64,000 nt of DNA from the NCBI RefSeq assembly GCF_038502225.1, contig NC_091372.1:9102024-9166023 (forward strand). Reading direction: 5' to 3'. Below the pieces are notes generated by a model. That model made no database searches, was not told the origin of the DNA, and saw only the letters and a list, made by a program, of their open reading frames with translations. This stretch comes from Cherax quadricarinatus. Taxonomy: Eukaryota > Arthropoda > Malacostraca > Decapoda > Parastacidae. Made by a program: the position numbers and the translations under genes. Within the stretch, counting starts at the first letter, position 1, and each line of letters starts with the position of its first letter. Shown here one piece after another: positions 1 through 12,959 of this stretch.

Positions 1-97
1 GACTGATAGAACATCAACCCTCATTGTCTGACATGGAAGCACAAGCTAACATTCCGTGGCTACTGCTCCATTAAACAAAATTCAAGACATCAGCTAC

Positions 98-109
98 CTT
101 GGAGTTCAT
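98..109 (-). CDS. Cuticle gene D, first coding exon only (partial)
   Basis: Four codons, M-N-S-K, are followed at once by a GT donor (GTAGCTGATG, at 96-97 and below). This matches the 12-nt first coding exon of gene A (also MNSK, at 8087-8098). The 5' leaders of the two genes are clearly related: both contain TCTCACAGTCAAGA and both have ACACAATGAA around the start codon. By analogy, exon 2 (signal peptide) and exon 3 (Rebers-Riddiford chitin-binding domain) should lie to the left of the window. The product is inferred to be a secreted structural cuticle protein and a close paralog of A. The inference rests on the promoter, leader and microexon only, because no chitin-binding sequence of this gene is visible here. 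Confidence 0.7.
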
Positions 110-133
110 TGTGTTGTGTCTGGAGGAAACTCT

Positions 134-168
134 TGACTGTGAGACAGCTACAGCCTCGGCACCTTATA
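134..168 (-). promoter_or_regulatory. Core promoter of cuticle gene D
   Basis: A TATA box, TATAAGG, lies on the minus strand at 162-168. The likely start site is about 28-30 nt downstream, in TCACAGTCA at 134-142. The same TCTCACAGTCAAGA block sits at the same place in gene A. The start site is inferred from spacing. Confidence 0.6.
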
Positions 169-179
169 TCCCATCCCGT

Positions 180-600
180 GTAAGGCAGAAAGTCAAGTTT
201 TTGCAGCACGCATGCAAGGAAGCAGTCGAAATCAAGGTATGTGGAACGAGATATTGCGTTTGTTGCTTGGAGCATAGGCGTTGTGGGGCGAGGCTCTGCG
301 TTACGATACACAACCTTGATCTAATGAATTGTGGGTTTAAAAAACTATGGACTACAAAGTGGTTATTAACTCTGCATGACGTCTCTAGTCAACGAATCGA
401 TTTGCAAGTTTTAAGGCTGTGGATTACGATCATAAAGGGCGCACCTCACCTGTACACCGCCAGTCAAGAATACTTTAATCCCTAAAATAGTGATTAAGGT
501 AAACTCTCAATACGTAAACTCGGAGACACATGCACCTCGTAAACTTCATTAACAGGTCGACATATACAGACTAACTTCATTCTTCAGGTTTCTGTCTCCG
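180..600. other. Upstream region of gene D, unclassified
   Basis: No gene is recognised. The open frame across 99-485 on the plus strand has no recognisable domain and overlaps the gene D promoter. At about 438-500 there is a block (CACCTGTACACC, then CCTAAAATAGTGATTAA) that recurs near 28955-29020 and 37668-37730. Confidence 0.4.
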
Positions 601-604
601 TGTG

Positions 605-940
605 GTTACTACTACTACTACTTACAACTACTACTATTACTACTCTCATCACTACTACTACTACTATTACTACTGCAACTACTACTACTACTACTCTCAT
701 CACTACTACTACTACTTACTACAACTACTATTACTACTTTCATCACTACTACTACTGCTATCATCACTACTACTACTATTACTACTACTACTACTAGTAC
801 TATCACTACTACTATTACTACTACTATCATCAATAGTACTAATACTACTACTATCATCACTAGTACTGCTACTTCTATCATCAATACTACTACTACTACT
901 ACTACTACTAATAATAATAATAATAATAATAATAACAATA
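605..940. repeat. Imperfect (ACT)n trinucleotide microsatellite
   Basis: Long runs of ACT/CTA triplets with interruptions, passing into (AAT)n near 905-935. Low-complexity frames on both strands are artefacts of the repeat. Confidence 0.95.
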
Positions 941-1032
941 ATCGACAATAAAGTACCATAGTAAAGTGTAGTAAAATACCTGGTGAGAGGATAAGAAAAC
1001 CTTGTAAATGGTCACGAAGCAAATTCAAATGT

Positions 1033-1081
1033 ATTATTATTATAATAATAATAATTATTATTATTATTATTTTTATTATTA

Positions 1082-1157
<76 letters not shown>
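1033..1157. repeat. (ATT)n microsatellite
   Basis: Almost uninterrupted ATT triplets. Confidence 0.95.
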
Positions 1158-1229
1158 GGTATAAACCTTGGTAATAAATACCCAGAAATTGGTTTAGAAA
1201 AACACGTAAGTAAACTCTAGGACATATTT

Positions 1230-1560
1230 ATTTGAAAACGTTTCGGTCCTGGGTCCTTGACATACATTATTTATTATACATTTATTATACACCTTTTCCA
1301 AGTGGTGGCCCGGCCTTGGCTCCCTCTCTAGGGAATGTCTGAGACCTAAGTCTCCCATGGGAGGAGGTACAAGTACCTCCTCATCTTTGGGACCAACTGT
1401 CCCCAGGCCTAGCCACATTCCCCGCCGTCACGGGGCTCGTAGGGAGAAGCTAGGCCTCTCTGGTCTGCCATCCCCACCCCAAGGGGGCTAATGAGAATGA
1501 CAGTCTTGTGAGCTGCGAGCTCTGGCTCAGGCACCTACCCTGCCCTAGAAGGGCTGGGCA
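1230..1560. repeat. Interspersed repeat, family unknown (intact copy)
   Basis: A GC-rich stretch with CTCCCATGGGAGGAGG near 1351 and ACTGTCCCCAGGCC near 1397. A recognisable but base-smeared copy in the same orientation lies at 52555-52830, so this is a dispersed repeat. It begins with ACGTTTCGGTCC, a core also seen at 23674-23708 and, inverted, near 33148. No coding domain is seen. Confidence 0.6.
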
Positions 1561-2084
1561 TGGTGCACGTGGTGTGTGAATGTACCTCTAACATACAGAG
1601 GTAGAAAGACATTATATATAGGCGGAGAGTGAGGTGTGAGTGACGCATGGTGACCTGAAGAATACAATGTTGGGATGAGGACGGGTAGACTATGAGATGA
1701 TGTGACTCCTGTGTTGTTGGGTTGGTGGTGCTTTGCCTGGTTGACTATCATGTATGCTAATGTATTACAAATTTTGTGGTTTCCAGTGTTACATTCTATT
1801 GTGTCGGTGACGGTGATTAGTGAGGCTTCTAGACACCGTCGGCGTCTGAGGTCTGGTTTGGTGAGAACGAGTTGTACCTCATCCCAGTTCGTCAAATGCC
1901 CCGTGGAGTCTCTGTGGAGGACACAGGCGTACCTTACATCGTCTCTGTTACAGGCACTTCGATGCTCGTTCAGGCGAAGCGCAAGGTCTCTGTCTGTCTC
2001 ACCTACATATTTCTTGGGACAGAATCCACGGGGGATGGTGTAGACACCAGCTTTGGAAGTTAGAGGTGAGGGGCTGCCCCACAC
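1545..2084 (-). pseudogene. Penelope-like retroelement fragment: GIY-YIG endonuclease domain
   Basis: An open frame of about 179 residues carries the GIY-YIG nuclease signature in order: GVY near residue 13, KKYVGET near residue 24 (the YIG position), the conserved Arg in LRLNEHR, HRDSTGH, and a Glu in RRRCLEASLI that fits the catalytic Glu. This arrangement, with no restriction or repair domains, is typical of the C-terminal endonuclease of Penelope-like retroelements. The reverse transcriptase that should precede it is absent, so this is a truncated copy. The residues after about 110 look like non-coding tail read in frame. A GIY-YIG host nuclease is possible but unlikely in this repeat context. 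Confidence 0.7.
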
Positions 2085-2184
2085 TTCCTTCAGAATGATG
2101 GACTGAACACATAGATTCCACTCTGAGGGACTGATTACTTCAAACTCCTCCTCTCCGTATACCTTCCTGCTTTGTGTTGGACTG

Positions 2185-2250
2185 ATGAAGAAAGTGAGTG
2201 GCGAAACGTTTCTTCAGTAAAGATTCTCATAGGTTGCATAATGTCGGTAA
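2185..2250 (+). ncRNA. Penelope-like tail with hammerhead-ribozyme-like core
   Basis: CTGATGA (2192-2198) is followed 14 nt later by GAAAC and then GTTTC. This is the order of the conserved hammerhead core (CUGANGA, stem II, GAAA, short stem III). The region that should form stem II (AGAAAGTGAGTGGC) pairs poorly, so this copy is probably inactive. It is followed by TTCAGTAAAGATTCTCAT and GGTTGCATAATG, resembling the tail copy at 27721-27788. Hammerheads are known from Penelope-like elements; the assignment here is inference. Confidence 0.4.
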
Positions 2251-2513
2251 GTCAATAGCAGATTTTGGTATCCATTGTAAATCAATAGTTCTTGATGTTA
2301 TTTGTAAATTAATAGTTCTTGATATTTGTAAATCAGTGGTTCTTGATATTTGTAAATCAATAGTTCTTGATAACTGTAAAACAATAGTTCTTGGTGTTAT
2401 TTGTAAATCAATAATTCTTGATATTTGTAAATCAATAGTTCTTAATATTTGTAAATCAATAGTTCTTGATATTTGTAAATCAATAGTTCTCGGTGTTCTT
2501 TGATGCTGTGTGA
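2250..2513. repeat. Degenerate tandem repeat, apparent precursor of the 30-bp array
   Basis: About ten irregular units of 24-30 bp built on TGTAAATCAATAGTTCTTGA. They share the TGTAAATCA and AGTTCT cores with the regular array that follows. Confidence 0.8.
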
Positions 2514-2565
2514 AAATTAATAGCAGTTCTTGGCTTTCTTTGTAAATCCATAATAATTGGTATTT

Positions 2566-5500
2566 TGTGTAAATCAGTAGCAGTTCTTAGTGTTGTGTGT
2601 AAATCAGTAGCAGTTCCTAGTGTTGTGTGTAAATCAGTAGCAGTTCCTAGTGTTGTGTGTAAATCAGTAGCAGTTCCTAGTGTTGTGTGTAAATCAGTAG
2701 CAGTCCCTAGTGTTGTGTGTAAATCAGTAGCAGTTCCTAGTGTTGTGTGTAAATCAGTAGCAGTCCCTTGTGTTGTGTGTAAATCAGTAGCAGTCCCTAG
2801 TGTTGTGTGTAAATCAGTAGCAGTTCCTAGTGTTGTGTGTAAATCAGTAGCAGTTCCTAGTGTTGTGTGTAAATCAGTAGCAGTTCCTAGTGTTGTGTGT
2901 AAATCAGTAGCAGTCCCTAGTGTTGTGTGTAAATCAGTAGCAGTTCCTAGTGTTGTGTGTAAATCAGTAGCAGTTCCTAGTGTTGTGTGTAAATCAGTAG
3001 CAGTCCCTAGTGTTGTGTGTAAATCAGTAGCAGTTCTTAGTGTTGTGTGTAAATCAGTAGCAGTTCCTAGTGTTGTGTGTAAATCAGTAGCAGTTCCTAG
3101 TGTTGTGTGTAAATCAGTAGCAGTCCCTAGTGTTGTGTGTAAATCAGTAGCAGTTCTTAGTGTTGTGTGTAAATCAGTAGCAGTTCCTAGTGTTGTGTGT
3201 AAATCAGTAGCAGTTCCTAGTGTTGTGTGTAAATCAGTAGCAGTCCCTAGTGTTGTGTGTAAATCAGTAGCAGTTCTTAGTGTTGTGTGTAAATCAGTAG
3301 CAGTTCCTAGTGTTGTGTGTAAATCAGTAGCAGTTCCTAGTGTTGTGTGTAAATCAGTAGCAGTTCTTAGTGTTGTGTGTAAATCAGTAGCAGTCCCTTG
3401 TGTTGTGTGTAAATCAGTAGCAGTTCCTAGTGTTGTGTGTAAATCAGTAGCAGTCCCTAGTGTTGTGTGTAAATCAGTAGCAGTCCCTAGTGTTGTGTGT
3501 AAATCAAAAGCAGTCCCTTGTGTTATGTGTAAATCAGTAGCAGTCCCTTGTGTTGTGTGTAAATCAGTAGCAGTTCCTAGTGTTGTGTGTAAATCAGTAG
3601 CAGTGCCTAGTGTTGTGTGTAAATCAGTAGCAGTCCCTTGTGTTGTGTGTAAATCAGTAGCAGTCCCTTGTGTTGTGTGTAAATCAGTAGCAGTCCCTTG
3701 TGTTGTGTGTAAATCAGTAGCAGTCCCTTGTGTTGTTTGTAAATCAGTAGCAGTCCCTTGTGTTGTGTGTAAATCAGTAGCAGTCCCTAGTGTTGTGTGT
3801 AAATCAGTAGCAGTTCCTAGTGTTGTGTGTAAATCAGTAGCAGTTCCTAGTGTTGTGTGTAAATCAGTAGCAGTTCCTAGTGTTGTGTGTAAATCAGTAG
3901 CAGTTCCTAGTGTTGTGTGTAAATCAATAGCAGTTCCTAGTGTTGTGTGTAAATCAGTAGCAGTTCCTAGTGTTGTGTGTAAATCAATAGCAGTTCCTAG
4001 TGTTGTGTGTAAATCAATAGCAGTTCCTAGTGTTGTGTGTAAATCAATAGCAGTTCCTAGTGTTGTGTGTAAATCAGTAGCATTTCCTAGGGTTGTGTGT
4101 AAATCAGTAGCAGTTCCTAGTGTTGTGTGTAAATCAATAGCAGTCCCTAGTGTTGTGTGTAAATCAGTAGCAGTTCCTAGTGTTGTGTGTAAATCAGTAG
4201 CAGTCCCTAGTGTTGTGTGTAAATCAGTAGCAGTTCCTAGTGTTGTGTGTAAATCAGTAGCAGTTCCTAGTGTTGTATGTAAATCAGTAGCAGTTCCTAG
4301 TGTTGTGTGTAAATCAGTAGCAGTTCCTAGTGTTGTGTGTAAATCAGTAGCAGTCCCTTGTGTTGTGTGTAAATCAGTAGCAGTTCCTAGTGTTGTGTGT
4401 AAATCAGTAGCAGTTCCTAGTGTTGTGTGTAAATCAGTAGCAGTTCCTAGTGTTGTGTGTAAATCAATAGCAGTCCCTAGTGTTGTGTGTAAATCAGTAG
4501 CAGTTCCTAGTGTTGTGTGTAAATCAGTAGCAGTCCCTAGTGTTGTGTGTAAATCAGTAGCAGTTCCTAGTGTTGTGTGTAAATCAGTAGCAGTTCCTAG
4601 TGTTGTATGTAAATCAGTAGCAGTTCCTAGTGTTGTGTGTAAATCAGTAGCAGTTCCTAGGGTTGTGTGTAAATCAGTAGCAATTCCTAGTGTTGTGTGT
4701 AAATCAATAGCAGTCCCTAGTGTTGTGTGTAAATCAGTAGCAGTTCCTAGTGTTGTGTGTAAATCAGTAGCAGTCCCTAGTGTTGTGTGTAAATCAGGAG
4801 CAGTCCCTTGTGTTGTGTGTAAATCAGTAGCAGTTCCTAGTGTTGTGTGTAAATCAGTAGCAGTTCCTAGGGTTGTGTGTAAATCAGTAGCAGTTCCTAG
4901 TGTTGTGTGTAAATCAGTAGCAGTCCCTAGTGTTGTGTGTAAATCAGTAGCAGTTCCTAGTGTTATGTGTAAATCAGTAGCAGTTCCTAGTGTTGTGTGT
5001 AAATCAGTAGCAGTTCCTAGTGTTGTGTGTAAATCAGTAGCAGTCCCTTGTGTTGTGTGTAAATCAGTAGCAGTTCCTAGTGTTGTGTGTAAATCAGTAG
5101 CAGTTCCTAGTGTTGTGTGTAAATCAGTAGCAGTTCCTAGTGTTGTGTGTAAATCAATAGCAGTCCCTAGTGTTGTGTGTAAATCAGTAGCAGTTCCTAG
5201 TGTTGTGTGTAAATCAGTAGCAGTCCCTAGTGTTGTGTGTAAATCAGTAGCAGTTCCTAGTGTTGTGTGTAAATCAGTAGCAGTTCCTAGTGTTGTATGT
5301 AAATCAGTAGCAGTTCCTAGTGTTGTGTGTAAATCAGTAGCAGTTCCTAGGGTTGTGTGTAAATCAGTAGCAGTTCCTAGTGTTGTGTGTAAATCAATAG
5401 CAGTCCCTAGTGTTGTGTGTAAATCAGTAGCAGTTCCTAGTGTTGTGTGTAAATCAGTAGCAGTCCCTAGTGTTGTGTGTAAATCAGTAGCAGTTCCTAG

Positions 5501-6085
5501 TGTTGTGTGTAAATCAGTAGCAGTCCCTAGTGTTGTGTGTAAATCAGGAGCAGTCCCTTGTGTTGTGTGTAAATCAGTAGCAGTTCCTAGTGTTGTGTGT
5601 AAATCAGTAGCAGTTCCTAGGGTTGTGTGTAAATCAGTAGCAGTTCCTAGTGTTATGTGTAAATCAGTAGCAGTCCCTAGTGTTGTGTGTAAATCAGTAG
5701 CAGTTCCTAGTGTTATGTGTAAATCAGTAGCAGTTCCTAGTGTTGTGTGTAAATCAGTAGCAGTTCCTAGTGTTGTGTGTAAATCAGTAGCAGTCCCTTG
5801 TGTTGTGTGTAAATCAGTAGCAGTTCCTAGTGTTGTGTGTAAATCAGTAGCAGTTCCTAGTGTTATGTGTAAATCAGTAGCAGTTCCTCGTGTTGTGTGT
5901 AAATCAGTAGCAGTTCCTAGTGTTGTGTGTAAATCAGTAGCAGTCCCTTGTGTTGTGTGTAAATCAGTAGCAGTTCCTAGTGTTGTGTGTAAATCAGTAG
6001 CAGTTCCTAGTGTTGTGTGTAAATCAGTAGCAGTCCCTAGTGTTGTGTGTAAATCAGTAGCAGTTCTTAGTATTGTAAATCAACT
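2566..6085. repeat. 30-bp minisatellite, about 117 units
   Basis: Units of 30 bp built on TGTAAATCAGTAGCAGTT and CCTAGTGTTG repeat with little change for 3.5 kb. Because 30 is a multiple of three and the unit has no stop in one plus-strand frame, the array reads as a frame of 1190 residues (CKSVAVPSVV repeated). It has no signal peptide, no non-repeat domain and no start other than one inside the repeat. It lies downstream of the 3' end of gene A on the other strand. A non-coding satellite is by far the better reading. Confidence 0.95.
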
Positions 6086-6320
6086 GCAGTTCTCGAGGAA
6101 TCAGACAAAAAGGCTTTTGGCAGTGAATTTGATTTAATTGCATTATTAAGAAGTAAATAAATAATTACATATACACATTGGTCCCTAGATATTACATTAC
6201 AATATATGCTAATCAGTAGGTTTCCCTTGACTTTAGAGAATTTATTATCAGTATGTTAGTCTGGTGGGCTATATAATATGCTCTCTTAAGAGATGCTCCT
6301 AACCGTATGATGGTCTGAGA
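6086..6320. other. 3' flank of gene A
   Basis: AT-rich sequence. AATAAA on the minus strand at 6241-6246 is the best candidate poly(A) signal for gene A, about 170 nt past its stop codon. Confidence 0.45.
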
Positions 6321-6321
6321 G

Positions 6322-6414
6322 TTGGTCTTATCCATATGTTGATCTGAGAGATGGTCTTATCCATATGTTGATCTGAGAGATGGTCTTATCCATATGTTGA
6401 TCTGAGAGATGGTC

Positions 6415-6428
<14 letters not shown>
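6322..6428. repeat. 29-bp tandem repeat that includes the stop codon of gene A
   Basis: Four units of 29 bp, with GGTCTTATCCATATGTTG starting at 6324, 6353, 6382 and 6411. The rightmost copy covers the last codons of gene A (T-Y-G-stop on the minus strand), so the 3' UTR holds three further copies of the coding end including TAA. Confidence 0.9.
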
Positions 6429-8098
<1,670 letters not shown>

Positions 8099-8123
8099 TG
8101 TGTTACGTCTGAGAGACGAATCT

Positions 8124-8158
8124 TGACTGTGAGACGGTCGAAATCTGCCTTATTTATA
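8124..8158 (-). promoter_or_regulatory. Core promoter of cuticle gene A
   Basis: TATAAATA on the minus strand at 8151-8158. The likely start site lies about 28-34 nt downstream in TCACAGTCA (8124-8132). The block from TCTCACAGTCAAGA to the start codon is shared with gene D. Confidence 0.65.
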
Positions 8159-8164
8159 TCTGTT

Positions 8165-9300
8165 TCAGTGTGGTTGAGAGGAACGAGTTTTTGTGAGAAT
8201 TTGGAGAGATGGAACGGACAAGAATGTGGAATGTGGAGCAGGGTATTGCGTGTTTCGCCCAGGGTGGTATCGTGGGGAGGAAACGTGGCTGGGGATATTG
8301 TGGGAGGCGTTAATACGTGAGACACTAAGATAGCCGAAGGTATCGCATTTATTACCCAGGGGAAGGGTAGCATTGTAGGCGGAGTATTGTGGGTGTATGT
8401 ATTGCGTTTATTGCTCAGGGTAGTTTTGTGAGTAGAGGTATTGTGGGTGGAGGGGTATTGTGGGGTATTGTGACCACAGAGACAGATGTCACAGCATCTC
8501 ACAGAGTATTTACATCTCGGCTCAAAGTTACATAGATAAGGCTACAGCTGGTGCACAGAACCTTCACAGGGCAGGTGGTGACGGTCACAAATAGTGTAGA
8601 GTACGGGGAGTACACCGGAGTACATGAAAGTACAGATAGTACACTGAAGAAAATGGTGTAGTAGATAAGAAGAGTAGACAGCAAAGAATTTCACTGTTTA
8701 CGTCGAGGCTAACCTTCCTATAACTAAACTCTAGGTCTATGAAAATAGATTTAATGTCTAGATGAACACAGACACAAAATCTACTGCAGTTCCCCATTGT
8801 ATAAACTACACTGCACAATCTGATAATGGTCATTAAACAGACCGAAATGCCCTCTAAAGTTTCCTTGCTAAACTGAGAATCAGTTCCAACAAATAAAACT
8901 CTTTACTGCAGACAGGAAAACTTCAATAGAGTAAGATGTTACACCTGTAAACCATCTTTGTAAACCATCTTTGTAAACCATCTTTGTAAACCGTCTTTGT
9001 AAACCATCTTTGGTAAGCCCACTGCAGGTACTAGCCGCTGAAGTGGCTAGTGTACTGTGCATTACAAATCCATTCTGTGGAGGGTAGCGCAAGAACGTAT
9101 GGATACACAAAAGGCCCAGGAACTAGGACCCAAAGGGTTTTTACAGGAGTACTGTTCACTTATCTGTTGCAAGCAAAATTCGGAAATTTGCTTAATATAT
9201 CTTGTATCTTATTTTCATTGATAAGATATCTTGACATATCACATAGGTTATTATACTGTCTATCAATATATTGCTCAATAAGTGGACACTTAGGTTTGGT
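8165..9300. other. Upstream of gene A, unclassified
   Basis: No gene is recognised. 8350-8475 is rich in TATTGTGGG-like units. 8945-9010 holds five copies of a 16-bp unit (GTAAACCATCTTT). The open frames show no known domain. Confidence 0.4.
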
Positions 9301-9304
9301 TTGA

Positions 9305-9720
9305 TCATCTGTGTGTCTCCTAAACTGCCAGAAGTACTTGTAACCAAGCCTAAGCCTGGCCACTATAACATCAGTCAGTCTGTGTGTCTGCCAGACTGCC
9401 AGAAGTACTTGTAACCAAGCCTAAGCCTGGCCACTATAACATCAGTCTGTGTGTCTGCCAGACTGCCAGAAGTACTTGTAACCAAACCTAAGCTTGGCCA
9501 CTATAACATCAGTCAGTCTGTGTGTCTGCCAGACTGCCAGAAGTACTTGTAACCAAGCCTAAGCCTGGCCACTATAACATCAGTCAGTCTGTGTGTCTGC
9601 CAGACTGCCAGAAGTACTTGTAACCAAGCCTAAGCCTGGCCACTATAACATCAGTCTGTGTGTCTGCCAGACTGCCAGAAGTACTTGTAACCAAGCCTAA
9701 GCCTGGCCACTAAAATATCA
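9305..9720. repeat. 66-70-bp minisatellite, about 6 units
   Basis: The unit contains CTGCCAGACTGCCAGAAG, ACTTGTAACCAAGCCTAAGC and CTGGCCACTATAACATCAGT. Unit length varies by a 4-bp CAGT insertion. Confidence 0.95.
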
Positions 9721-10168
9721 GTCAGTGTTCACACTGCAAGTTGCTCCATAAACATACTTATCTATGTTCATGTTATCATAGTGGGTTATAGATCTACTCA
9801 GGCTTCTAACTACATTCCTATAACAATCATTTTCATTGTTCACTTCTCTCCTAATATTATCCCTAATGCTAGACACAGACACAAAAAAGTTATATTCTAC
9901 ATTTTCCTTCAATGTCTAATGAAATCCATAACAATTGTACATTAATTCCCTTTTCCCGAATTTTTGAGTATCTGTGTATATCTGACTTCTCCACTGAGCT
10001 ATCTGTTAGACTCATGTGAGTCAAGAACCTTCAGTGATGACACAGAATCAGTGATAACCACAGAGTCAATCGCAGTGTCGTAAGTTAGCTTGTGTTATTA
10101 GGATGACAAACAATTCAGTTTCCAGTGTAGACGCCCAGTTGTTAATTCTTATGCCTGACTTAACAAAG
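9721..10168. other. Unclassified spacer
   Basis: AT-rich sequence with no gene, RNA or mobile element that I recognise. Confidence 0.4.
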
Positions 10169-11290
10169 TTCTCATCGTTCTTAAGGAGGTGGGAGCAAGA
10201 TCAGATGCAGCCCTGCCAGGAGACTCCAGCTTAGACGCATCGTTCTTAGAGAGGTGGGCAACAAGATTATATGCAGCCCTGCCGGGAGACTCCAGCTTAG
10301 ACGCATCGTTCTTAGAGAGGTGGGCAACAAGATTAGATGCAGCCCTGCCGGGAGACTCCAGCTTAGACGCATCGTTCTTAGAGAGGTGGGCAACAAGATT
10401 ATATGCAGCCCTGCCGGGAGACTCCAGCTTAGACGCATCGTTCTTAGAGAGGTGGGCAACAAGATTAGATGCAGCCCTGCCGGGAGACTCCAGCTTAGAC
10501 GCATCGTTCTTAGAGAGGTGGGCAACAAGATTAGATGCAGCCCTGCCGGGAGACTCCAGCTTAGACGCATCGCTCTTAGAGAGGTGGGCAACAAGATTAG
10601 ATGCAGCCCTGCCGGGAGACTCCAGCTTAGACGCATCGTTCTTAGAGAGGTGGGCAACAAGATTAGATGCAGCCCTGCCGGGAGACTCCAGCTTAGATGT
10701 ATCGTTCTTAGAGAGGTGACAACAAGATTAGATGCAGCCCTGCCGGGAGACTCCAGCTTAGACGCATTGTTCTTAGAGAGGTGGGCAACAAGATTAGATG
10801 CAGCCCTGCCGGGAGACTCCAGCTTAGACCCATCGTTCTTAGAGAGGTGGGCAACAAGATTAGATGCAGCCCTGCCGGGAGACTCCAGCTTAGACCCATC
10901 GTTCTTAGAGAGGTGGCAACAAGATCATGCAGCCCTGCCAGGAGACTCAAGCTTAGACGCATCGTTCTTAGAGAGGTGGGCAACAAGATTAGATGCAGCC
11001 CTGCCGGGAGACTCCAGCTTAGACCCATCGTTCTTAGAGAGGTGGCAACAAGATCAGATGCAGCCCTGCCAGGAGACTCCAGCTTAGACCCATCACTGCC
11101 AGGAGACTCCTGCTTAGACCCATCACTGCCCGGAGACTCCAGCTTAGATCCATCACTGCCAGGAGACTCCAGTTTAGACCCATCACTGCCAGGAGACTCC
11201 AGCTTAGACCCATCTTTCATAGAGAGGTGGCAACAAGATCAGATGCAGCCCTGCCAGGAGACTCCAGCTAAGACGCATCGTTCTTAGAGA
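10169..11290. repeat. 66-bp minisatellite, about 16 units
   Basis: The unit includes CATCGTTCTTAGAGAGGTGG, CAACAAGATTAGATGCAGCC and GGGAGACTCCAGCTTAGAC. The period is a multiple of three, so frames stay open on both strands; none looks like a protein. Confidence 0.95.
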
Positions 11291-11612
11291 GGTGGGCAAC
11301 AAGATTAGATGCAGCCCTGCCGGGAGACTCCAGCTTAGACCCATCACTGCCAGGAGACTCCAGCTTAGATCCATCACTGCCAGGAGACTCCAGCTTAGAT
11401 CCATCACTGCCAGGAGACTCCAGCTTAGATCCATCACTGCCAGGAGACTCCAGCTTAGACCCATCACTGTCAGGAGACTCCAGCTTAGACCCATCACTGC
11501 CAGGAGACTCCAGCTTAGATCCATCACTGCCAGGAGACTCCAGCTTAGACCCATCACTGTCAGGAGACTCCAGCTTAGACCCATCACTGCCAGGAGACTC
11601 CAGCTTAGATCC
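11070..11612. repeat. 30-bp minisatellite derived from the 66-bp unit
   Basis: Units of CCATCACTGCCAGGAGACTC plus CAGCTTAGAC. They equal the second half of the 66-bp unit with the rest removed. They first appear at 11070-11215 between 66-bp units and then form a run of about nine at 11340-11612. Confidence 0.9.
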
Positions 11613-11764
11613 ATCAGTGTATATAGCTTGTGGAAAATTATTACTAACAGTTAAGACAGAAATTTGCTATTCAGCAGTTGTGTTTACAAGTGATTTAAGA
11701 AAGGGATTACTGGTGATAATCTTCTCGGGAGGGACTTGCAAGTACGTAACGTTAAATGAACACA

Positions 11765-12305
11765 CCTTCCATGGAGGAGTGAAATGTTGCATCTATGGAG
11801 GGGTGAAATGTTGCATCCATGGAGGGGTGAAATGTTGCTTCTGTGGAGGGGTGAAATGTTGCATTCATGGAGTGTGAAATGCTGCATCCATGGAGGGGTG
11901 AAATGTTGCTTCTTTGGAGGGGTGAAATGTTGCATTCATGGATGGGTGAAATGTTGCTTATGTGGAGGGGTGAAATGATGCATCCATGGAGTGTGAAATA
12001 CTGCATCCCTGGAGAGTGAAATGTTGCTACCGTGGAGGTGTGAAATGTTGCATCCCTGGAGGGTGAAATGTTGTATCCCTGGAGGGTGAGATGCTGCTTC
12101 CATGGAGGGTGAAATGTTGCATCCCTGGCGGGTGAAATGTCGCTTCCGTGGAGGGTGAAATGTTGCATCCCTGAAGGGTGAAATGTTGTATCCCTGGAGG
12201 GTGAAATGTATCTTCCGTGGAGGGTGAAATGTTGCATCCCTGGAGGGTGAAATGTCGCTTCCGTGGAGGGTGAAATGTTGCATCCCTGGAGGGTGAAATG
12301 TTCTT
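11765..12305. repeat. Minisatellite of 21-24-bp units, about 24 copies
   Basis: Units built on GGTGAAATGTTGCATCC and TGGAGG, with alternating GCATCC / GCTTCC types. Confidence 0.95.
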
Positions 12306-12528
12306 GTAGTCTACAGTGACACAGTGCGTGCAAGTTATAATTCTTAATATAATAGTGACTTACCTCATTTAGATCGAAGTGAATTTACTTCTAGACATAA
12401 GATTTACAGTGACAGTCTAGTTCGTATCTCGTTATTGTAAAGTTACTTGTAAATAGATGACTCTTAACGCGTAGTAAGAGATTCGTGACCGTGAAATTTA
12501 ACAGTTAACTCAGGACAGTTGAAATTTC

Positions 12529-12885
<357 letters not shown>

Positions 12886-12959
12886 GTTGTTGTTGTGATT
12901 GCTGTGGCTATTGCTGCGGTGGTTGTTGTTTCTATAGTTGTTTTGGTCGTTATTGTTGC

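Noticed and set aside
2566..6085. CRISPR-like regular array
   Set aside because: There are no unique spacers; the whole unit repeats, and the context is eukaryotic.
2565..6137. 1190-residue open frame CKSVAVPSVV repeated
   Set aside because: It is a 30-bp tandem repeat read in a stop-free frame. No signal peptide, unique domain or promoter is seen; the period being a multiple of three explains the open frame.
10181..11654. Overlapping frames of 120-277 residues on both strands
   Set aside because: Artefacts of 66- and 30-bp tandem repeats.
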